The notes: a model not told the origin generated them from the letters alone. A stretch of 64,000 nt of DNA from Pseudoruegeria aquimaris (GCF_900172235.1 NZ_FWFQ01000013.1:1-64000); one strand, 5' to 3'; counted from the stretch's first letter, positions 41,647-50,575 are shown. Translations and numbers: made by a program.

Positions 41647-41675
41647 CGGATAACCCTGTGGGGGCAAGGCGTCAA
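41647..41675 (-). promoter_or_regulatory. Candidate metZ promoter
   Basis: On the minus strand, TTGACG (41675-41670), a 17-bp spacer and TATCCG (41652-41647). Transcription would begin just before the first base of the SAM-II aptamer, which fits. Confidence 0.5.
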
Positions 41676-41774
41676 GGGTTGCTCTCAAGTGCGAAGCGTT
41701 CGCCCGGGCGGACGCGGCCTGCCGCTGGCGCGACAGGCCTAAAGACAGCCATTCTCTTGCACAGCTCCAAAAAA

Positions 41775-41836
41775 AGGGCATTCTGCTTCTCAGGAAGTGT
41801 GCCCGATGCCAGCCCTGCGATACGCAGGGCTTTTTT
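41775..41836 (+). ncRNA. Candidate small RNA ending in a strong terminator
   Basis: Two hairpins in tandem: GGGCA...TGCCC (41775-41803) with an inner CTTC/GAAG stem, then AGCCCTGCG/CGCAGGGCT (41811-41831) followed by TTTTTT. An A-tract precedes the first hairpin and a TTGCAC at about 41756 could be a -35, though the -10 is poor. No protein-coding gene precedes the terminator on this strand, so a short stand-alone transcript is the simplest explanation. Confidence 0.45.
41811..41836 (+). terminator. Rho-independent terminator of the candidate small RNA
   Basis: Nine-base-pair stem AGCCCTGCG/CGCAGGGCT, loop ATA, six T residues. Directional on the plus strand: there is no U-tract for the minus strand on the far side. 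Confidence 0.88.
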
Positions 41837-41877
41837 GTTGCGCAATCCTCTCAACATTTACCCAATACAGGAAACGC

Positions 41878-41979
41878 ATGACAGTTTACCAATTCTGGTT
41901 GCTGATCGAGCGCACGGGCCTTTGCAACAGCCTCATAGTAGGGCTGTTTGCGATCGCCCAGCTTCTGAGAAATCGGTAA
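41878..41979 (+). CDS. Possible 33-aa membrane peptide
   Basis: ATG after CAGGAAACGC, encoding MTVYQFWLLIERTGLCNSLI and a further hydrophobic GLFAIAQLL before a basic end. The stretch is AT-richer than its surroundings. There is no homology I can recognise. It follows the small-RNA terminator by about 40 bp. It could equally be chance. Confidence 0.25.
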   Translation: MTVYQFWLLIERTGLCNSLIVGLFAIAQLLRNR

Positions 41980-42079
41980 CCCATCCTATCGCTCGCTGTG
42001 CTTCGCGTGCAGCGGTGGCGTCTTGGCAACTCTTTCCAGTGGACTGACACCGCGTGCCTTCTGCCCGCAATCATCTCAG

Positions 42080-42108
42080 CCGTCACTGTGCCGTAACCTG
42101 CCCTTCAT
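42080..42108 (+). promoter_or_regulatory. Candidate PHO box upstream of the alpha/beta hydrolase
   Basis: Three 7-mers at an exact 11-bp period: CCGTCAC (42080-42086), CCGTAAC (42091-42097) and CCTTCAT (42102-42108). This is the layout of PhoB direct repeats (CTGTCAT-N4-CTGTCAT). It ends 60 bp before the hydrolase ATG. The match is imperfect and no clear -10 was seen. Confidence 0.35.
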
Positions 42109-42167
42109 GCTTGCGTCGCATCATGGGCCTAACCGCTGGACACGAAGATGTTGTGCGGAGGGCGACG

Positions 42168-43112
42168 ATGCCTCTTACCCAGATCAACCTCACCCCGGAC
42201 GCCCTGCTGGATGCGGGCGGCAAGCTCCTGGAGCGGGGCGCGCTGCGGGCGATGCTGGCGCGGGCGCCCGAAGGGCCGGTGGTGATCCTGCTGCACGGCT
42301 ACAAGTTCTCCCCCTTCCACGGTGACGCCTCCCCCCACGGCCACATCCTCTCCGCCGCGCCGCGCGCGCAGCGCCGGGCGATCAGCTGGCCGCGCCACCT
42401 CGGCTTCACCGGCGCGCGGCCGGACGAGGGCCTGTGCCTCGCGCTCGGCTGGCACGCGCGCGGCACGATCTGGCAGGCCTACCGCGCCGCGGAGGCCGCG
42501 GGGGCCGGCCTCGGGCATCTGCTCTCCGAGCTGCACCAAATCGCCCCGGATCGCCCGGTCACCGTGATGGCGCACAGCCTTGGAGTGCGGGTCTTTCTCT
42601 GCGCCCTTTGCACGGCCTCCGCCGGCAGCGTCGCCCGCGCCGTGCTGCTGAGCGGCGCCGAGTTCCGCGATGTCGCCGCCCGCGCCATGGCGCATCCGGC
42701 CGGGCGCGCGGTGGAGGTGCTCAACGTCACCAGCCGGGAGAATGCCCTGTTCGACCGGGCGCTCGAACGGCTGCTCGCCCCGCTGAACCCCTTCCGGCGC
42801 AGCCTCGGCCCCGGCCTCGGCGGCTGCCTGCCCAACTGGATCGACCTTCGAATCGACGATCCGGCCACGCTCCGCGCCCTGCGCGGGCTCGGGTTCCCGG
42901 TGGCGCCGCCGCAGAAACGCGTCTGCCACTGGTCCAGCTACCTGCGGCCGGGCCTGTTTCCGCTCTACCGCGCCTACCTGCGCACGCCCGCGCGCCTGCC
43001 CCATGCCACGCTCGGCGCCGCCCTGCCCCCGCCCGCGCCGCGCCGGTCCGGCCGCCGGTTCCCGGCGCCGGCCTTTTCGCTGCCGCGGAAGCGGTGGCTT
43101 CAGGGCGAATAA
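42168..43112 (+). CDS. Alpha/beta hydrolase
   Basis: 314 aa with VVILLHGYKFSPF as oxyanion strand and loop and AHSLGVRVFL as nucleophile elbow; a DUF900-like esterase/lipase fold. No signal peptide. The C terminus is Pro/Arg-rich. ATG at 42168 follows GCGGAGGGCGAC. The presence of SWPRHLGF and LLSGAEFRDVAAR suggests a distinct Rhodobacteraceae subgroup whose substrate is not known. A possible PHO box upstream hints at phosphate-starvation control. Confidence 0.85.
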   Translation: MPLTQINLTPDALLDAGGKLLERGALRAMLARAPEGPVVILLHGYKFSPFHGDASPHGHILSAAPRAQRRAISWPRHLGFTGARPDEGLCLALGWHARGTIWQAYRAAEAAGAGLGHLLSELHQIAPDRPVTVMAHSLGVRVFLCALCTASAGSVARAVLLSGAEFRDVAARAMAHPAGRAVEVLNVTSRENALFDRALERLLAPLNPFRRSLGPGLGGCLPNWIDLRIDDPATLRALRGLGFPVAPPQKRVCHWSSYLRPGLFPLYRAYLRTPARLPHATLGAALPPPAPRRSGRRFPAPAFSLPRKRWLQGE

Positions 43113-43172
43113 CCCGCGGCGGCGGCAACCGGCGCGCCACGCCCGGCCCGCGCGCCGCGGCGCTTCACAGCC

Positions 43173-44069
43173 TCACCCCTCGGGCCACTCCGACTGCCCC
43201 TCCAGCCAGCCCCGGAAGGTGGCCAGCGGCTGAGCATCGGCCTGATCCTTCGGCCAGACGAGGTAGTAGCCGCCCATGTTCGGGCCCTGCCCCGCATGGG
43301 CCAGCGCCAGATCGCCGGAAGAAAGATACTTTTCAGCAAGATACCTCGGAAGTAGCGCGAGGCCCAGCCCGTGGGCCGCCGCCTGCGCCATGGTGGAGAA
43401 CTGGTCGAACAATGTGCCCTGCGGCTGCAGCGCCTCCACCCCCTGCGCCGCGAACCAGCGTTCCCAGGCGTCGGGGCGGGTTTCGAGATGCAGGAGCGGC
43501 AGGCGGGCCAGATCCTGCGCCCGCGTTCCCGCCTCCGCCAGAAGGCTCGGCGCGCCCACCGCCACCACGTCTTCGCGCATCAGCGGCAGATACTCCACGC
43601 CCACCCAGTTCCTATGACCAAAGTGAATGGCCGCATGGAAGCCCTCGCTGGCGAAATCGAAAGGCCGCAGCCGCGTCGAGAGATTGACGGTGACTTCCGG
43701 GTGGCGCGAGGCGAAATCCTTCAGGCGCGGGGCCAGCCAGTGCATCCCGAAGGTGGGCAGGATCGCCAGATCGAGGCTGCCGCCGGTCGGGTTGGCCTTC
43801 AGCTTGAGCGAGGCCTGCGCGATCTGCTGCAACGCCTTGCGCACCTGCCGCACGTAGTCCACGCCTGCCGGCGTGAGCGCCAGCTTCACCCCGTCGCGCA
43901 GCACCAGCGCCACGCCCATCTGCTCCTCGATCTTCTTCAACTGCCGGCTCACCGCGCTTTGGGTCAGGTTCAGTTCCTCGGCGGCGGCGGAGGCGCTGCC
44001 CAGCCGTTCGACGGCCTCCAGCGCCATCAGGGCGGAGATCGAAGGCAGGAAACGGCGCGGCGCGAACAT
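43173..44069 (-). CDS. LysR-family regulator (probable gcdH regulator)
   Basis: 298 aa: N-terminal winged helix ([20 protein letters not shown], then [17 protein letters not shown]) and a periplasmic-binding-fold sensor domain. The ATG at 44069 ([14 protein letters not shown]) is chosen because GAGG lies nine bases upstream; an ATG five codons earlier has none. It resembles the GcvA-like branch. It is divergent from gcdH across about 150 bp holding a perfect dyad with T-N11-A, so it most likely controls gcdH and itself in response to a glutarate or lysine-pathway metabolite. Confidence 0.9.
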   Translation of the reverse strand: MFAPRRFLPSISALMALEAVERLGSASAAAEELNLTQSAVSRQLKKIEEQMGVALVLRDGVKLALTPAGVDYVRQVRKALQQIAQASLKLKANPTGGSLDLAILPTFGMHWLAPRLKDFASRHPEVTVNLSTRLRPFDFASEGFHAAIHFGHRNWVGVEYLPLMREDVVAVGAPSLLAEAGTRAQDLARLPLLHLETRPDAWERWFAAQGVEALQPQGTLFDQFSTMAQAAAHGLGLALLPRYLAEKYLSSGDLALAHAGQGPNMGGYYLVWPKDQADAQPLATFRGWLEGQSEWPEG

Positions 44070-44121
44070 ATGAGTTTTCCTCATGGCTGTGGATGGAATC
44101 TCACTAGCCTCTCCGCCGCCG

Positions 44122-44140
44122 CCATGCAACGAGGGCATGG
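44122..44140. promoter_or_regulatory. LysR operator candidate between lysR and gcdH
   Basis: A perfect inverted repeat CCATGC-N7-GCATGG. It contains the T-N11-A core (T44125, A44137) that defines LysR-type binding boxes. A second, looser dyad TTGC-N10-GCAA follows at 44151-44168, as expected for paired recognition and activation sites. Confidence 0.65.
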
Positions 44141-44219
44141 CTGCCGCGGCTTGCGATTCCGCATGCAAGGCGCCAGTCTGTGCCACGCCCGCCGACCGGG
44201 CAACTGCAAGGAGAGCCCG

Positions 44220-45443
44220 ATGAACGATCAGCCCCCCCGCCTGCGCGCGAAAGATGCCCCGGGCCTTGCCGGCTTCAAATGGGAGGACGCCTTCCTGCTG
44301 GAGGATCAGCTGTCCGAAGAGGAGCGGATGCTGCGCGACGCCGCCCATGCCTTTGCCCAATCCACGCTGCAGCCGCGGGTGACGGCAGATTACGAGGCCG
44401 AAGCCAGCGATCCGGCGATCTTCCGCCAGATGGGCGAAGCGGGCCTGCTGGGGGCGACGATCCCCGAGGCATACGGCGGGCTGGGCGCGGGCTACGTCAC
44501 CTACGGCCTGATCGCGCGGGAGATCGAGCGGGTGGATTCGGGCTACCGCTCCATGATGAGCGTGCAAAGCTCGCTGGTGATGTATCCGATCTACGCCTAC
44601 GGGAGCGAGGCGCAGCGGCAGAAATACCTGCCCAAGCTGGCCAGCGGCGAATGGATCGGCTGCTTCGGCCTCACCGAGCCCGATGCCGGATCGGATCCGG
44701 CGGGCATGAAGACCCGCGCCGAGAAGACGCCCACCGGCTACCGGCTCACCGGCTCCAAGATGTGGATCTCCAACAGCCCGATCGCCGATGTCTTCGTCGT
44801 CTGGGCGAAATCCGAGGCCCACGGCGGCAAGATCCGCGGCTTCGTGCTGGAGAAGGGCATGAAGGGGCTTTCGGCGCCCAAGATCATGCACAAGCTTTCG
44901 CTGCGCGCCTCGATCACCGGCGAAATCGTGATGGACGGCGTGGAGGTCGGCGAAGAGGCGCTGCTGCCGCATGTCGAAGGGCTGAAGGGTCCCTTCGGCT
45001 GCCTCAACCGCGCCCGCTACGGCATCAGCTGGGGCGTGATGGGGGCGGCGGAATTCTGCTGGCACGCCGCGCGCCAATACGGGCTGGACCGCAGGCAGTT
45101 CGGCCGTCCGCTGGCGCAGACGCAGCTGTTCCAGCTCAAGCTGGCCAACATGCAGACGGAGATCACGCTGGGGCTTCAGGGCGCGCTGCGCGTCGGCCGG
45201 CTGATGGACAAGGCCCGCGCCGCGCCCGAGATGATTTCGCTCATGAAGCGCAACAACTGCGGCAAGGCGCTGGAAATCGCCCGCCATGCGCGCGACATGC
45301 ATGGAGGCAACGGAATCAGCGCCGAGTTCCAGGTGATCCGCCACATGGTCAACCTCGAAACGGTGAACACCTACGAGGGCACCCACGACGTGCACGCGCT
45401 GATCCTGGGCCGCGCCCAGACCGGCCTGCAGGCGTTCTTCTGA
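44220..45443 (+). CDS. gcdH: Glutaryl-CoA dehydrogenase
   Basis: Oxidatively decarboxylates glutaryl-CoA to crotonyl-CoA in lysine, tryptophan and glutarate breakdown; FAD flavoprotein of the acyl-CoA dehydrogenase family. 407 aa: [19 protein letters not shown] at the start, [40 protein letters not shown], and the catalytic Glu in [16 protein letters not shown] precedes the ATG. It is transcribed away from its LysR regulator, and the next gene starts 5 bp after its stop. Confidence 0.96.
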   Translation: MNDQPPRLRAKDAPGLAGFKWEDAFLLEDQLSEEERMLRDAAHAFAQSTLQPRVTADYEAEASDPAIFRQMGEAGLLGATIPEAYGGLGAGYVTYGLIAREIERVDSGYRSMMSVQSSLVMYPIYAYGSEAQRQKYLPKLASGEWIGCFGLTEPDAGSDPAGMKTRAEKTPTGYRLTGSKMWISNSPIADVFVVWAKSEAHGGKIRGFVLEKGMKGLSAPKIMHKLSLRASITGEIVMDGVEVGEEALLPHVEGLKGPFGCLNRARYGISWGVMGAAEFCWHAARQYGLDRRQFGRPLAQTQLFQLKLANMQTEITLGLQGALRVGRLMDKARAAPEMISLMKRNNCGKALEIARHARDMHGGNGISAEFQVIRHMVNLETVNTYEGTHDVHALILGRAQTGLQAFF

Positions 45444-45448
45444 GCTCG

Positions 45449-46726
45449 ATGCCCCCTCGGCGGCCCCTTGCGAACCTCTGGCAGGAGAGCGCGGCGGAGA
45501 CGTTCCGCGCCCCCGCGCTGGTGGAGGACGCCGAGGCGGATCTGCTCATCATCGGCGGCGGCTACTCGGGCTGCGCCGCGGCGCTTGCGGCCGCACAGGC
45601 CGGAGCGAAAGTCGCGCTGCTGGAGGCACGGACCATCGGCCACGGCGGCTCGGGGCGCAACGTCGGGCTGGTGAACGCCGGGCTCTGGATGCCGCCGGAA
45701 GAGATCAACGCCGCGCTAGGCATCGCCGCCGGCGAAGCGCTGACCGCAACGCTGGCGCAGGCGCCGGACCGGGTGTTCAACCTGATCGAGACCCACGGCA
45801 TTTCCTGCGAGGCCACGCGGGCGGGCACGCTGCATTGCGCCCACGGCCCGGCCGGGCTGAAGGATCTCGAAAGCCGCCATGCCCAGCTGTCCGCCCGAGG
45901 GGCGCCCGTGCGGCTGCTCGATGCGGCCGAGACGGCGCGGCGCACCGGCAGCCCCCGGTTTCCGGGCGCGCTGTTCGATCCGCGCGCCGGCACGATCCAG
46001 CCACTGGCCTATGTGCGCGGCCTTGCGCGCGCCGCCACCGCCGCGGGCGCGCACATCTACGAGCACAGCCCCGCCGTCCGCCTGACCCGAAGCGCGGGCG
46101 CGTGGCAGGCCGACACCGCCGGCGGCACCCTGCGCGCCCCGCGCCTTCTGCTGGCCACCAATGCCTATCACGCCGCCACCGGGGGGCAGCCCGCCCCGGC
46201 CCATGTGCCGGTGCATTACTTCCAGCTCGCCACCGCGCCGCTCGGCGACAGGGGCGCCGCGATCCTGCAGGGCGGTGAAGGCGCCTGGGACACCGCGTTG
46301 GTGATGTCCTCCTTCCGGCGCGACGCGGCCGGGCGGCTGATCATCGGCGGCATCGGCAGCCTCGAACACGGTGCAGGGATCGCCCACCGCGACTGGGCCG
46401 CGCGCAAGCTGGCACAACTCTTTCCCGCCCTCGCGGGCACGCCGTTGCACCACGCCTGGCACGGGCGGATCGCGATGACGGGCGATCACGTGCCGCGCAT
46501 CCTGTCGCTCGGGGAAGGCGCGCTGGCGCTCTTCGGCTACTCGGGCCGCGGCATCGGCCCCGGCACCGTCTTCGGCGAGGCCGCCGCGCAGGCGCTGGTG
46601 TCGGGAGATGCTTCGGCGCTGCCCCTTGCCCCGGTGGAGCACCATTCGGAGCCCGCCGCGGGCCTGCGCGCGGCCTGGTACGAGGCCGGGGCCACCCTCA
46701 CCCACCTGCTGGGCGCACGATTCTAG
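45449..46726 (+). CDS. FAD-dependent amine/amino-acid oxidoreductase (DadA/PuuB-like)
   Basis: 425 aa. N-terminal Rossmann dinucleotide motif LLIIGGGYSGCAAALAAAQA, then TIGHGGSGRNVGLVNAG, and a C-terminal LFGYSGRGIGPGTVFGEA that closes the FAD site. It belongs to the DAO family, near gamma-glutamylputrescine oxidase and D-amino-acid dehydrogenase. Starting 5 bp after gcdH, it is surely co-transcribed. An oxidase of a C5 or C6 amine or imino acid that feeds glutarate (for example 5-aminovalerate or pipecolate) would fit, but this is inference from context. Confidence 0.88.
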   Translation: MPPRRPLANLWQESAAETFRAPALVEDAEADLLIIGGGYSGCAAALAAAQAGAKVALLEARTIGHGGSGRNVGLVNAGLWMPPEEINAALGIAAGEALTATLAQAPDRVFNLIETHGISCEATRAGTLHCAHGPAGLKDLESRHAQLSARGAPVRLLDAAETARRTGSPRFPGALFDPRAGTIQPLAYVRGLARAATAAGAHIYEHSPAVRLTRSAGAWQADTAGGTLRAPRLLLATNAYHAATGGQPAPAHVPVHYFQLATAPLGDRGAAILQGGEGAWDTALVMSSFRRDAAGRLIIGGIGSLEHGAGIAHRDWAARKLAQLFPALAGTPLHHAWHGRIAMTGDHVPRILSLGEGALALFGYSGRGIGPGTVFGEAAAQALVSGDASALPLAPVEHHSEPAAGLRAAWYEAGATLTHLLGARF

Positions 46727-46738
46727 CCCCCGCCGCTG

Positions 46739-47395
46739 TCAGTCACCGGCGCGCAGCTGACGCAGGCGGGAGCGCTGCGCGGCCTCCACATGGGCGCGCA
46801 TGGCGGCCTCGGCGCCGTCCTGATCGCGATTGCGCAGGGCGGCCAGCACGGCCTCATGTTCCTCCACCGCCTCCCGCGCCCGCGCCGCGCGGCGCAGGGT
46901 GGAGGGCCCGAGGATCATCAGCGTGCGTTCAAGCCCCTCCATCGAGCGCGCCAGGTAGCGGTTCTTCGCCGCCTGGGTGAGTGCGGCGTGGAACTGCCGG
47001 TTCAGGGCATAGGCGCGCGCGGCCTCCTCCACGGCGCCCGCCATCTCGGCGTTGATCTCGGCCAGGTCGGCGATCTCGATGTCGGAGGCCGCGCGCGCCG
47101 CCAGCCGCGCGGCGGTGCCCTCCAGCACGACGCGCATCTCGTAGAGCTCCATCACCTCGGCGTAGTCCAGCCGGCGCACCGCCGCCCCGACACGGGGCAC
47201 ATGCGCCACCAGCCCCTCGGCCTCCAGCTGGCGGATGGCCTCGCGCACCGGCGTGCGGCTGATCCCCAGCCGCGCGGCGATCTCGGTCTCGCGCAGGCGG
47301 TCGCCGGGGCGCAGCACGCCGCTGCCGATCTCGGCCAGCAGGCGGGCGTAGGCGCCCTGCCCCTGCCGCGTCTCGCCCGGAGCGCTCTCCGTCAT
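46739..47395 (-). CDS. GntR-family regulator, FadR/FCD type
   Basis: 218 aa: GntR winged helix (ETEIAARLGISRTPVREAIR) followed by an FCD ligand domain with metal-type His/Asp positions (LNRQFHAALTQAAKN, EEHEAVLAALRNRD). ATG at 47395 follows AGGAGATCCGCC. Divergent from the AbrB-type gene; an inverted repeat in the 80 bp between them is a likely operator. FCD regulators usually sense small carboxylic acids. Confidence 0.92.
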   Translation of the reverse strand: MTESAPGETRQGQGAYARLLAEIGSGVLRPGDRLRETEIAARLGISRTPVREAIRQLEAEGLVAHVPRVGAAVRRLDYAEVMELYEMRVVLEGTAARLAARAASDIEIADLAEINAEMAGAVEEAARAYALNRQFHAALTQAAKNRYLARSMEGLERTLMILGPSTLRRAARAREAVEEHEAVLAALRNRDQDGAEAAMRAHVEAAQRSRLRQLRAGD

Positions 47396-47419
47396 GGCGG
47401 ATCTCCTGCCCTTGTCAAA

Positions 47420-47439
47420 TTGCATACAGCTGGATACAA
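47420..47439. promoter_or_regulatory. Candidate GntR operator
   Basis: TTGCAT-N8-ATACAA forms an inverted TTGNAT/ATNCAA pair between the divergent gntR and abrB-type genes. Its inner CATACA-N5-ATACA is also found upstream of acnA. Confidence 0.5.
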
Positions 47440-47475
47440 GCGGATTCTCACCAGGTCAATGCCCGGAGCCCGCCC

Positions 47476-48540
47476 GTGTTCGCCTTCTTCACCCCGGCCC
47501 GTTTGCGCACCGCCCTGCTGGCGGCGCTCGGCGCCGCCGCCTTCCGCCTGCTGGGGCTGCCGCTGCCCTTTCTCTTCGGGCCGATGTGCGCCTGCCTAAT
47601 CGCGGCGCTGGCCGGGGTGCGGCTTCAGGGCTTCGGCCAGATCGCCGCCGGCGCGCGCACCATCCTCGGCGTGGCCGTGGGGGCCTCGATCACGCCCGAG
47701 GTGGCGCACCAGATCCCGCAGATGGCGCTCTCGGTCTCGCTGGTGCCGGTCTACGTGGCCATCATCGCGCTGATCGGCGTGCCCTTCTTCACCCGCATCT
47801 GCGGCTTCGACCGCGTTACCGCCTACTACGGCGCCATGCCCGGCGGCCTGCAGGACATGGTGATCTTCGGACAGGAGGCCGGCGGCGACGTGCGCGCGCT
47901 CTCGCTGCTGCACGCCACCCGCGTGCTGATCATCGTCACGGTGGCGCCGCTGCTGATCACCGGCGTCTTCGGCGCCTCGCTGGACAACCCGATCGGCGCC
48001 CCGGCGCGCGAGGTGCCGCTGCAACAGCTGGCCCTGATGGCTGCGGCGGCGCTGATCGGCTGGAAGGGGGGCGAGAAGATCGGCCTTTTCGGCGCCTCCA
48101 TCCTCGGCCCGATGATCCTGACGGCGGCGCTTTCGCTGGCGGGGCTGATCCACATGCGGCCGCCCGCCGAGGCCGTGCTCACCGCGCAGTTCTTCATCGG
48201 CATGGTGATCGGCGTCTACTACGTGGGGATCACCTTCCGCGAGCTGCGGCAGGTGGTGCTTTCTGGCGTGGCCTTCGTGCTGATCCTCGCCGCCCTCGCC
48301 ACGGCGATGGCCGAGATCGTGGTGCTGGCCGGACTTGCCCCGCCGCTGGAGGCCTTTCTCGCCTTCGCGCCCGGCGGGCAGGCCGAGATGACGGTGCTTT
48401 CGATCGTGGCCGGCGCCGACCTCGGCTTCGTGATCGTGCACCACCTGACGCGGATCATCGTGGTGATCCTCGGCGCCCCGATCGCCGCGCGCCGGCTGGT
48501 GCCCGGGAATAAAGGCCGCGGCACCGGCCGCGACCTCTGA
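47476..48540 (+). CDS. AbrB-family membrane protein (ammonia monooxygenase-like)
   Basis: 354 aa with about ten membrane helices in two related halves; PF05145 features include LGVAVGASITPEV, GAMPGGLQDMVIFGQ and its second-half copy FAPGGQAEMTVLS. Often mislabelled ammonia monooxygenase; likely a transporter, substrate unknown. It starts at GTG (47476), as an ATG nearby is in another frame. Divergent from the GntR regulator that probably controls it. Confidence 0.88.
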   Translation: MFAFFTPARLRTALLAALGAAAFRLLGLPLPFLFGPMCACLIAALAGVRLQGFGQIAAGARTILGVAVGASITPEVAHQIPQMALSVSLVPVYVAIIALIGVPFFTRICGFDRVTAYYGAMPGGLQDMVIFGQEAGGDVRALSLLHATRVLIIVTVAPLLITGVFGASLDNPIGAPAREVPLQQLALMAAAALIGWKGGEKIGLFGASILGPMILTAALSLAGLIHMRPPAEAVLTAQFFIGMVIGVYYVGITFRELRQVVLSGVAFVLILAALATAMAEIVVLAGLAPPLEAFLAFAPGGQAEMTVLSIVAGADLGFVIVHHLTRIIVVILGAPIAARRLVPGNKGRGTGRDL

Positions 48541-48552
48541 CGCCTGGCGCGC

Positions 48553-48900
48553 CTATTTGCGGCCGGTGATCCTGCCGTTGGAGACCTTGCCCTGCGGATC
48601 GGTGAAGCGGATGCGGCTTTCGTCCTCCACCATCTGCTCCACGGTGTAGCAGGTGATCTCGCTCGAAGGCGGCCACTGCGAGCAGTATTTGCCGCCGTTC
48701 ACCGTCCAGTGGCCCAGCTGCTTTTCGCCGGTGTCCCAGATTGTGTCGCCCGAGGAGAGGAACTCCTGCCGGGCGGCGATGTATTCCACGCTGGCGCCGG
48801 CGAGCACCGCGAGGATCTCGTTTTCGCCCAGTGTCTTCCACTCCGCGGCGAAGCCCGTTGCCGGGGCCAGTGCCAGAACCGCTGCCAGAATAGCCTTCAC
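48553..48900 (-). CDS. Small exported protein with two late cysteines
   Basis: About 115 aa. Signal peptide KAILAAVLALAPATGFAAE, mature part beginning WKTLGENEILAVLAGASVEY, and a C-terminal half with KYCSQWPPSSEITCYTV. It looks like a periplasmic domain of the DUF995-type seen in Rhodobacteraceae. The start is ambiguous: GTG at 48900 has GGAGG five bases upstream, whereas the ATG at 48912 overlaps that same GGAGG. Divergent from purB. Function unknown. Confidence 0.72.
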   Translation of the reverse strand: MKAILAAVLALAPATGFAAEWKTLGENEILAVLAGASVEYIAARQEFLSSGDTIWDTGEKQLGHWTVNGGKYCSQWPPSSEITCYTVEQMVEDESRIRFTDPQGKVSNGRITGRK

Positions 48901-48980
48901 GCCTACCTCCATGATCTTGTCGCTGCGCGGGGTTCAGTCTATGAGGAGCCGCGCGCCGCCACAACGCTGAAAGGTTCCCC

Positions 48981-50288
48981 ATGATCCCCCGCTACGCCCG
49001 CCCCGAGATGGTCGCCATCTGGTCCCCGGAAACGAAGTTCCGCATCTGGTTCGAGATCGAGGCGCATGCCTGCGATGCCCAGGCCGACCTGGGGGTGATC
49101 CCGCGCGAGAACGCCGAGGCCGTGTGGAAGGCCAAGGACGTGGAATTCGACGTCGCCCGCATCGACGAGATCGAGGCCGTCACCAAGCACGACGTGATCG
49201 CCTTCCTCACCCACCTCGCCGAGCACGTGGGCAGCGAGGAAGCCCGTTTCGTGCACCAGGGCATGACCTCTTCGGACGTCCTGGACACCTGCTTCAACGT
49301 CCAGCTCACCCGCGCCGCCGACCTGCTGCTCGCCGGCCTCGACAAGACGCTCGCCGCCCTGAAGAAGCGCGCGTTCGAAACCAAGGACATGATCCGCGTG
49401 GGCCGCAGCCACGGCATCCACGCCGAACCCACCACCATGGGCCTGACCTTCGCCCGCTTCTACGCCGAGATGGACCGCAACCGCGCCCGCCTGCTGGCCG
49501 CGCGCGAGGAGATCGCCACCGGCGCCATCTCCGGCGCGGTGGGCACCTTCGCCAACATCGATCCGGCCGTGGAAGCGCATGTCTGCGCCAAGATGGGCCT
49601 GAAGCCCGAACCGATCAGCACGCAGGTGATCCCGCGTGACCGCCACGCGATGTTCTTCGCCACGCTGGGCGTCATCGCCTCCTCGATCGAGAACATCGCC
49701 ATCGAGATCCGCCACATGCAGCGCACCGAGGTGCTGGAAGGCGCGGAATTCTTCTCGATGGGCCAGAAGGGCTCCTCGGCGATGCCGCACAAGAAAAACC
49801 CGGTTCTCACCGAGAACCTGACGGGCCTCGCCCGCCTGGTGCGCATGAGCGTGATCCCGGCGATGGAGAACGTCGCCCTCTGGCACGAGCGCGACATCTC
49901 CCACTCCTCGGTGGAGCGCGGCATCGGCCCCGACGCCACGGTGACGCTCGACTTCGCCCTGCACCGTCTGGCCGGGGTGATCGACAAGATGCTGGTTTTC
50001 CCCGAGAACATGCTCGCCAACATGAACAAGTTCCCCGGCCTCGTGATGAGCCAGCGCGTGCTGCTGGCGCTCACCCAGGCCGGCGTCAGCCGCGAGGACG
50101 CCTACGCCATGGTGCAGCGCAACGCGCTGAAGGTCTGGGAAGAGCGCGTGGACTTCCGCGAGCTGCTGCTGGCCGACCCGGAAGTCGTGGCCGCGCTCGG
50201 CGAGGATGGCATCAACGAGAAATTCGACATGGGGTACCATACGAAACACGTGGACACGATCTTCCGCCGTGTCTTCGGCGAAGGGTGA
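48981..50288 (+). CDS. purB: Adenylosuccinate lyase
   Basis: Two steps of purine synthesis: SAICAR to AICAR and adenylosuccinate to AMP. 435 aa fumarase/aspartase superfamily; start MIPRYARPEMVAIWSPETKF, catalytic TSSDVLDTC and HGIHAEPTTMGL, and signature GSSAMPHKKNP. AAGGTTCCCC gives only a weak ribosome-binding site. It is followed 57 bp later by a small exported protein gene and then a terminator. Confidence 0.98.
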   Translation: MIPRYARPEMVAIWSPETKFRIWFEIEAHACDAQADLGVIPRENAEAVWKAKDVEFDVARIDEIEAVTKHDVIAFLTHLAEHVGSEEARFVHQGMTSSDVLDTCFNVQLTRAADLLLAGLDKTLAALKKRAFETKDMIRVGRSHGIHAEPTTMGLTFARFYAEMDRNRARLLAAREEIATGAISGAVGTFANIDPAVEAHVCAKMGLKPEPISTQVIPRDRHAMFFATLGVIASSIENIAIEIRHMQRTEVLEGAEFFSMGQKGSSAMPHKKNPVLTENLTGLARLVRMSVIPAMENVALWHERDISHSSVERGIGPDATVTLDFALHRLAGVIDKMLVFPENMLANMNKFPGLVMSQRVLLALTQAGVSREDAYAMVQRNALKVWEERVDFRELLLADPEVVAALGEDGINEKFDMGYHTKHVDTIFRRVFGEG

Positions 50289-50345
50289 TCGCGCGCCCTT
50301 TTCGTGCTAGGTTGTCCTCCATCAAACAGCGATGGAGGCACCGAC

Positions 50346-50507
50346 ATGAAGTTGAAAGGCCTGTTGTTCGCCGCGCTTCTCGTCCTCCCGTCCGCAGCAG
50401 CCGCCGCCGGCTGCGGGGCGGGGCACGAAATGGGCGCATCCTCCTGCCCGCCGGGGCAGGTCTGGGACGGCGACAGTCAGCAATGCATCTCCGGAGCGTC
50501 CAGCTGA
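50346..50507 (+). CDS. Small exported Cys-rich protein (C-P-x-G-Q-V-W-D motif)
   Basis: 53 aa: signal peptide KLKGLLFAALLVLPSAAAAA, then a mature peptide of about 33 residues with four cysteines, containing SSCPPGQVWDGDSQQCI. The C-x3-GQVWD-x5-C motif also occurs after the signal peptide of the TPR protein at 53211. It is a chitin-binding-like half motif. ATG follows GATGGAGGCACC. It shares the purB terminator region. Confidence 0.65.
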   Translation: MKLKGLLFAALLVLPSAAAAAGCGAGHEMGASSCPPGQVWDGDSQQCISGASS

Positions 50508-50542
50508 GGCTGGCGCGGACATTCGTCCGGTTCAAAGATCAG

Positions 50543-50575
50543 ACGGCCTGCGATCATCGCGGGCCGTTTGCTTTT
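50543..50575 (+). terminator. Rho-independent terminator after purB and the Cys-rich gene
   Basis: ACGGCC/GGCCGT with inner GCGAT/ATCGC (one mismatch between) and a T-rich tail TTTGCTTTT. Confidence 0.75.
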
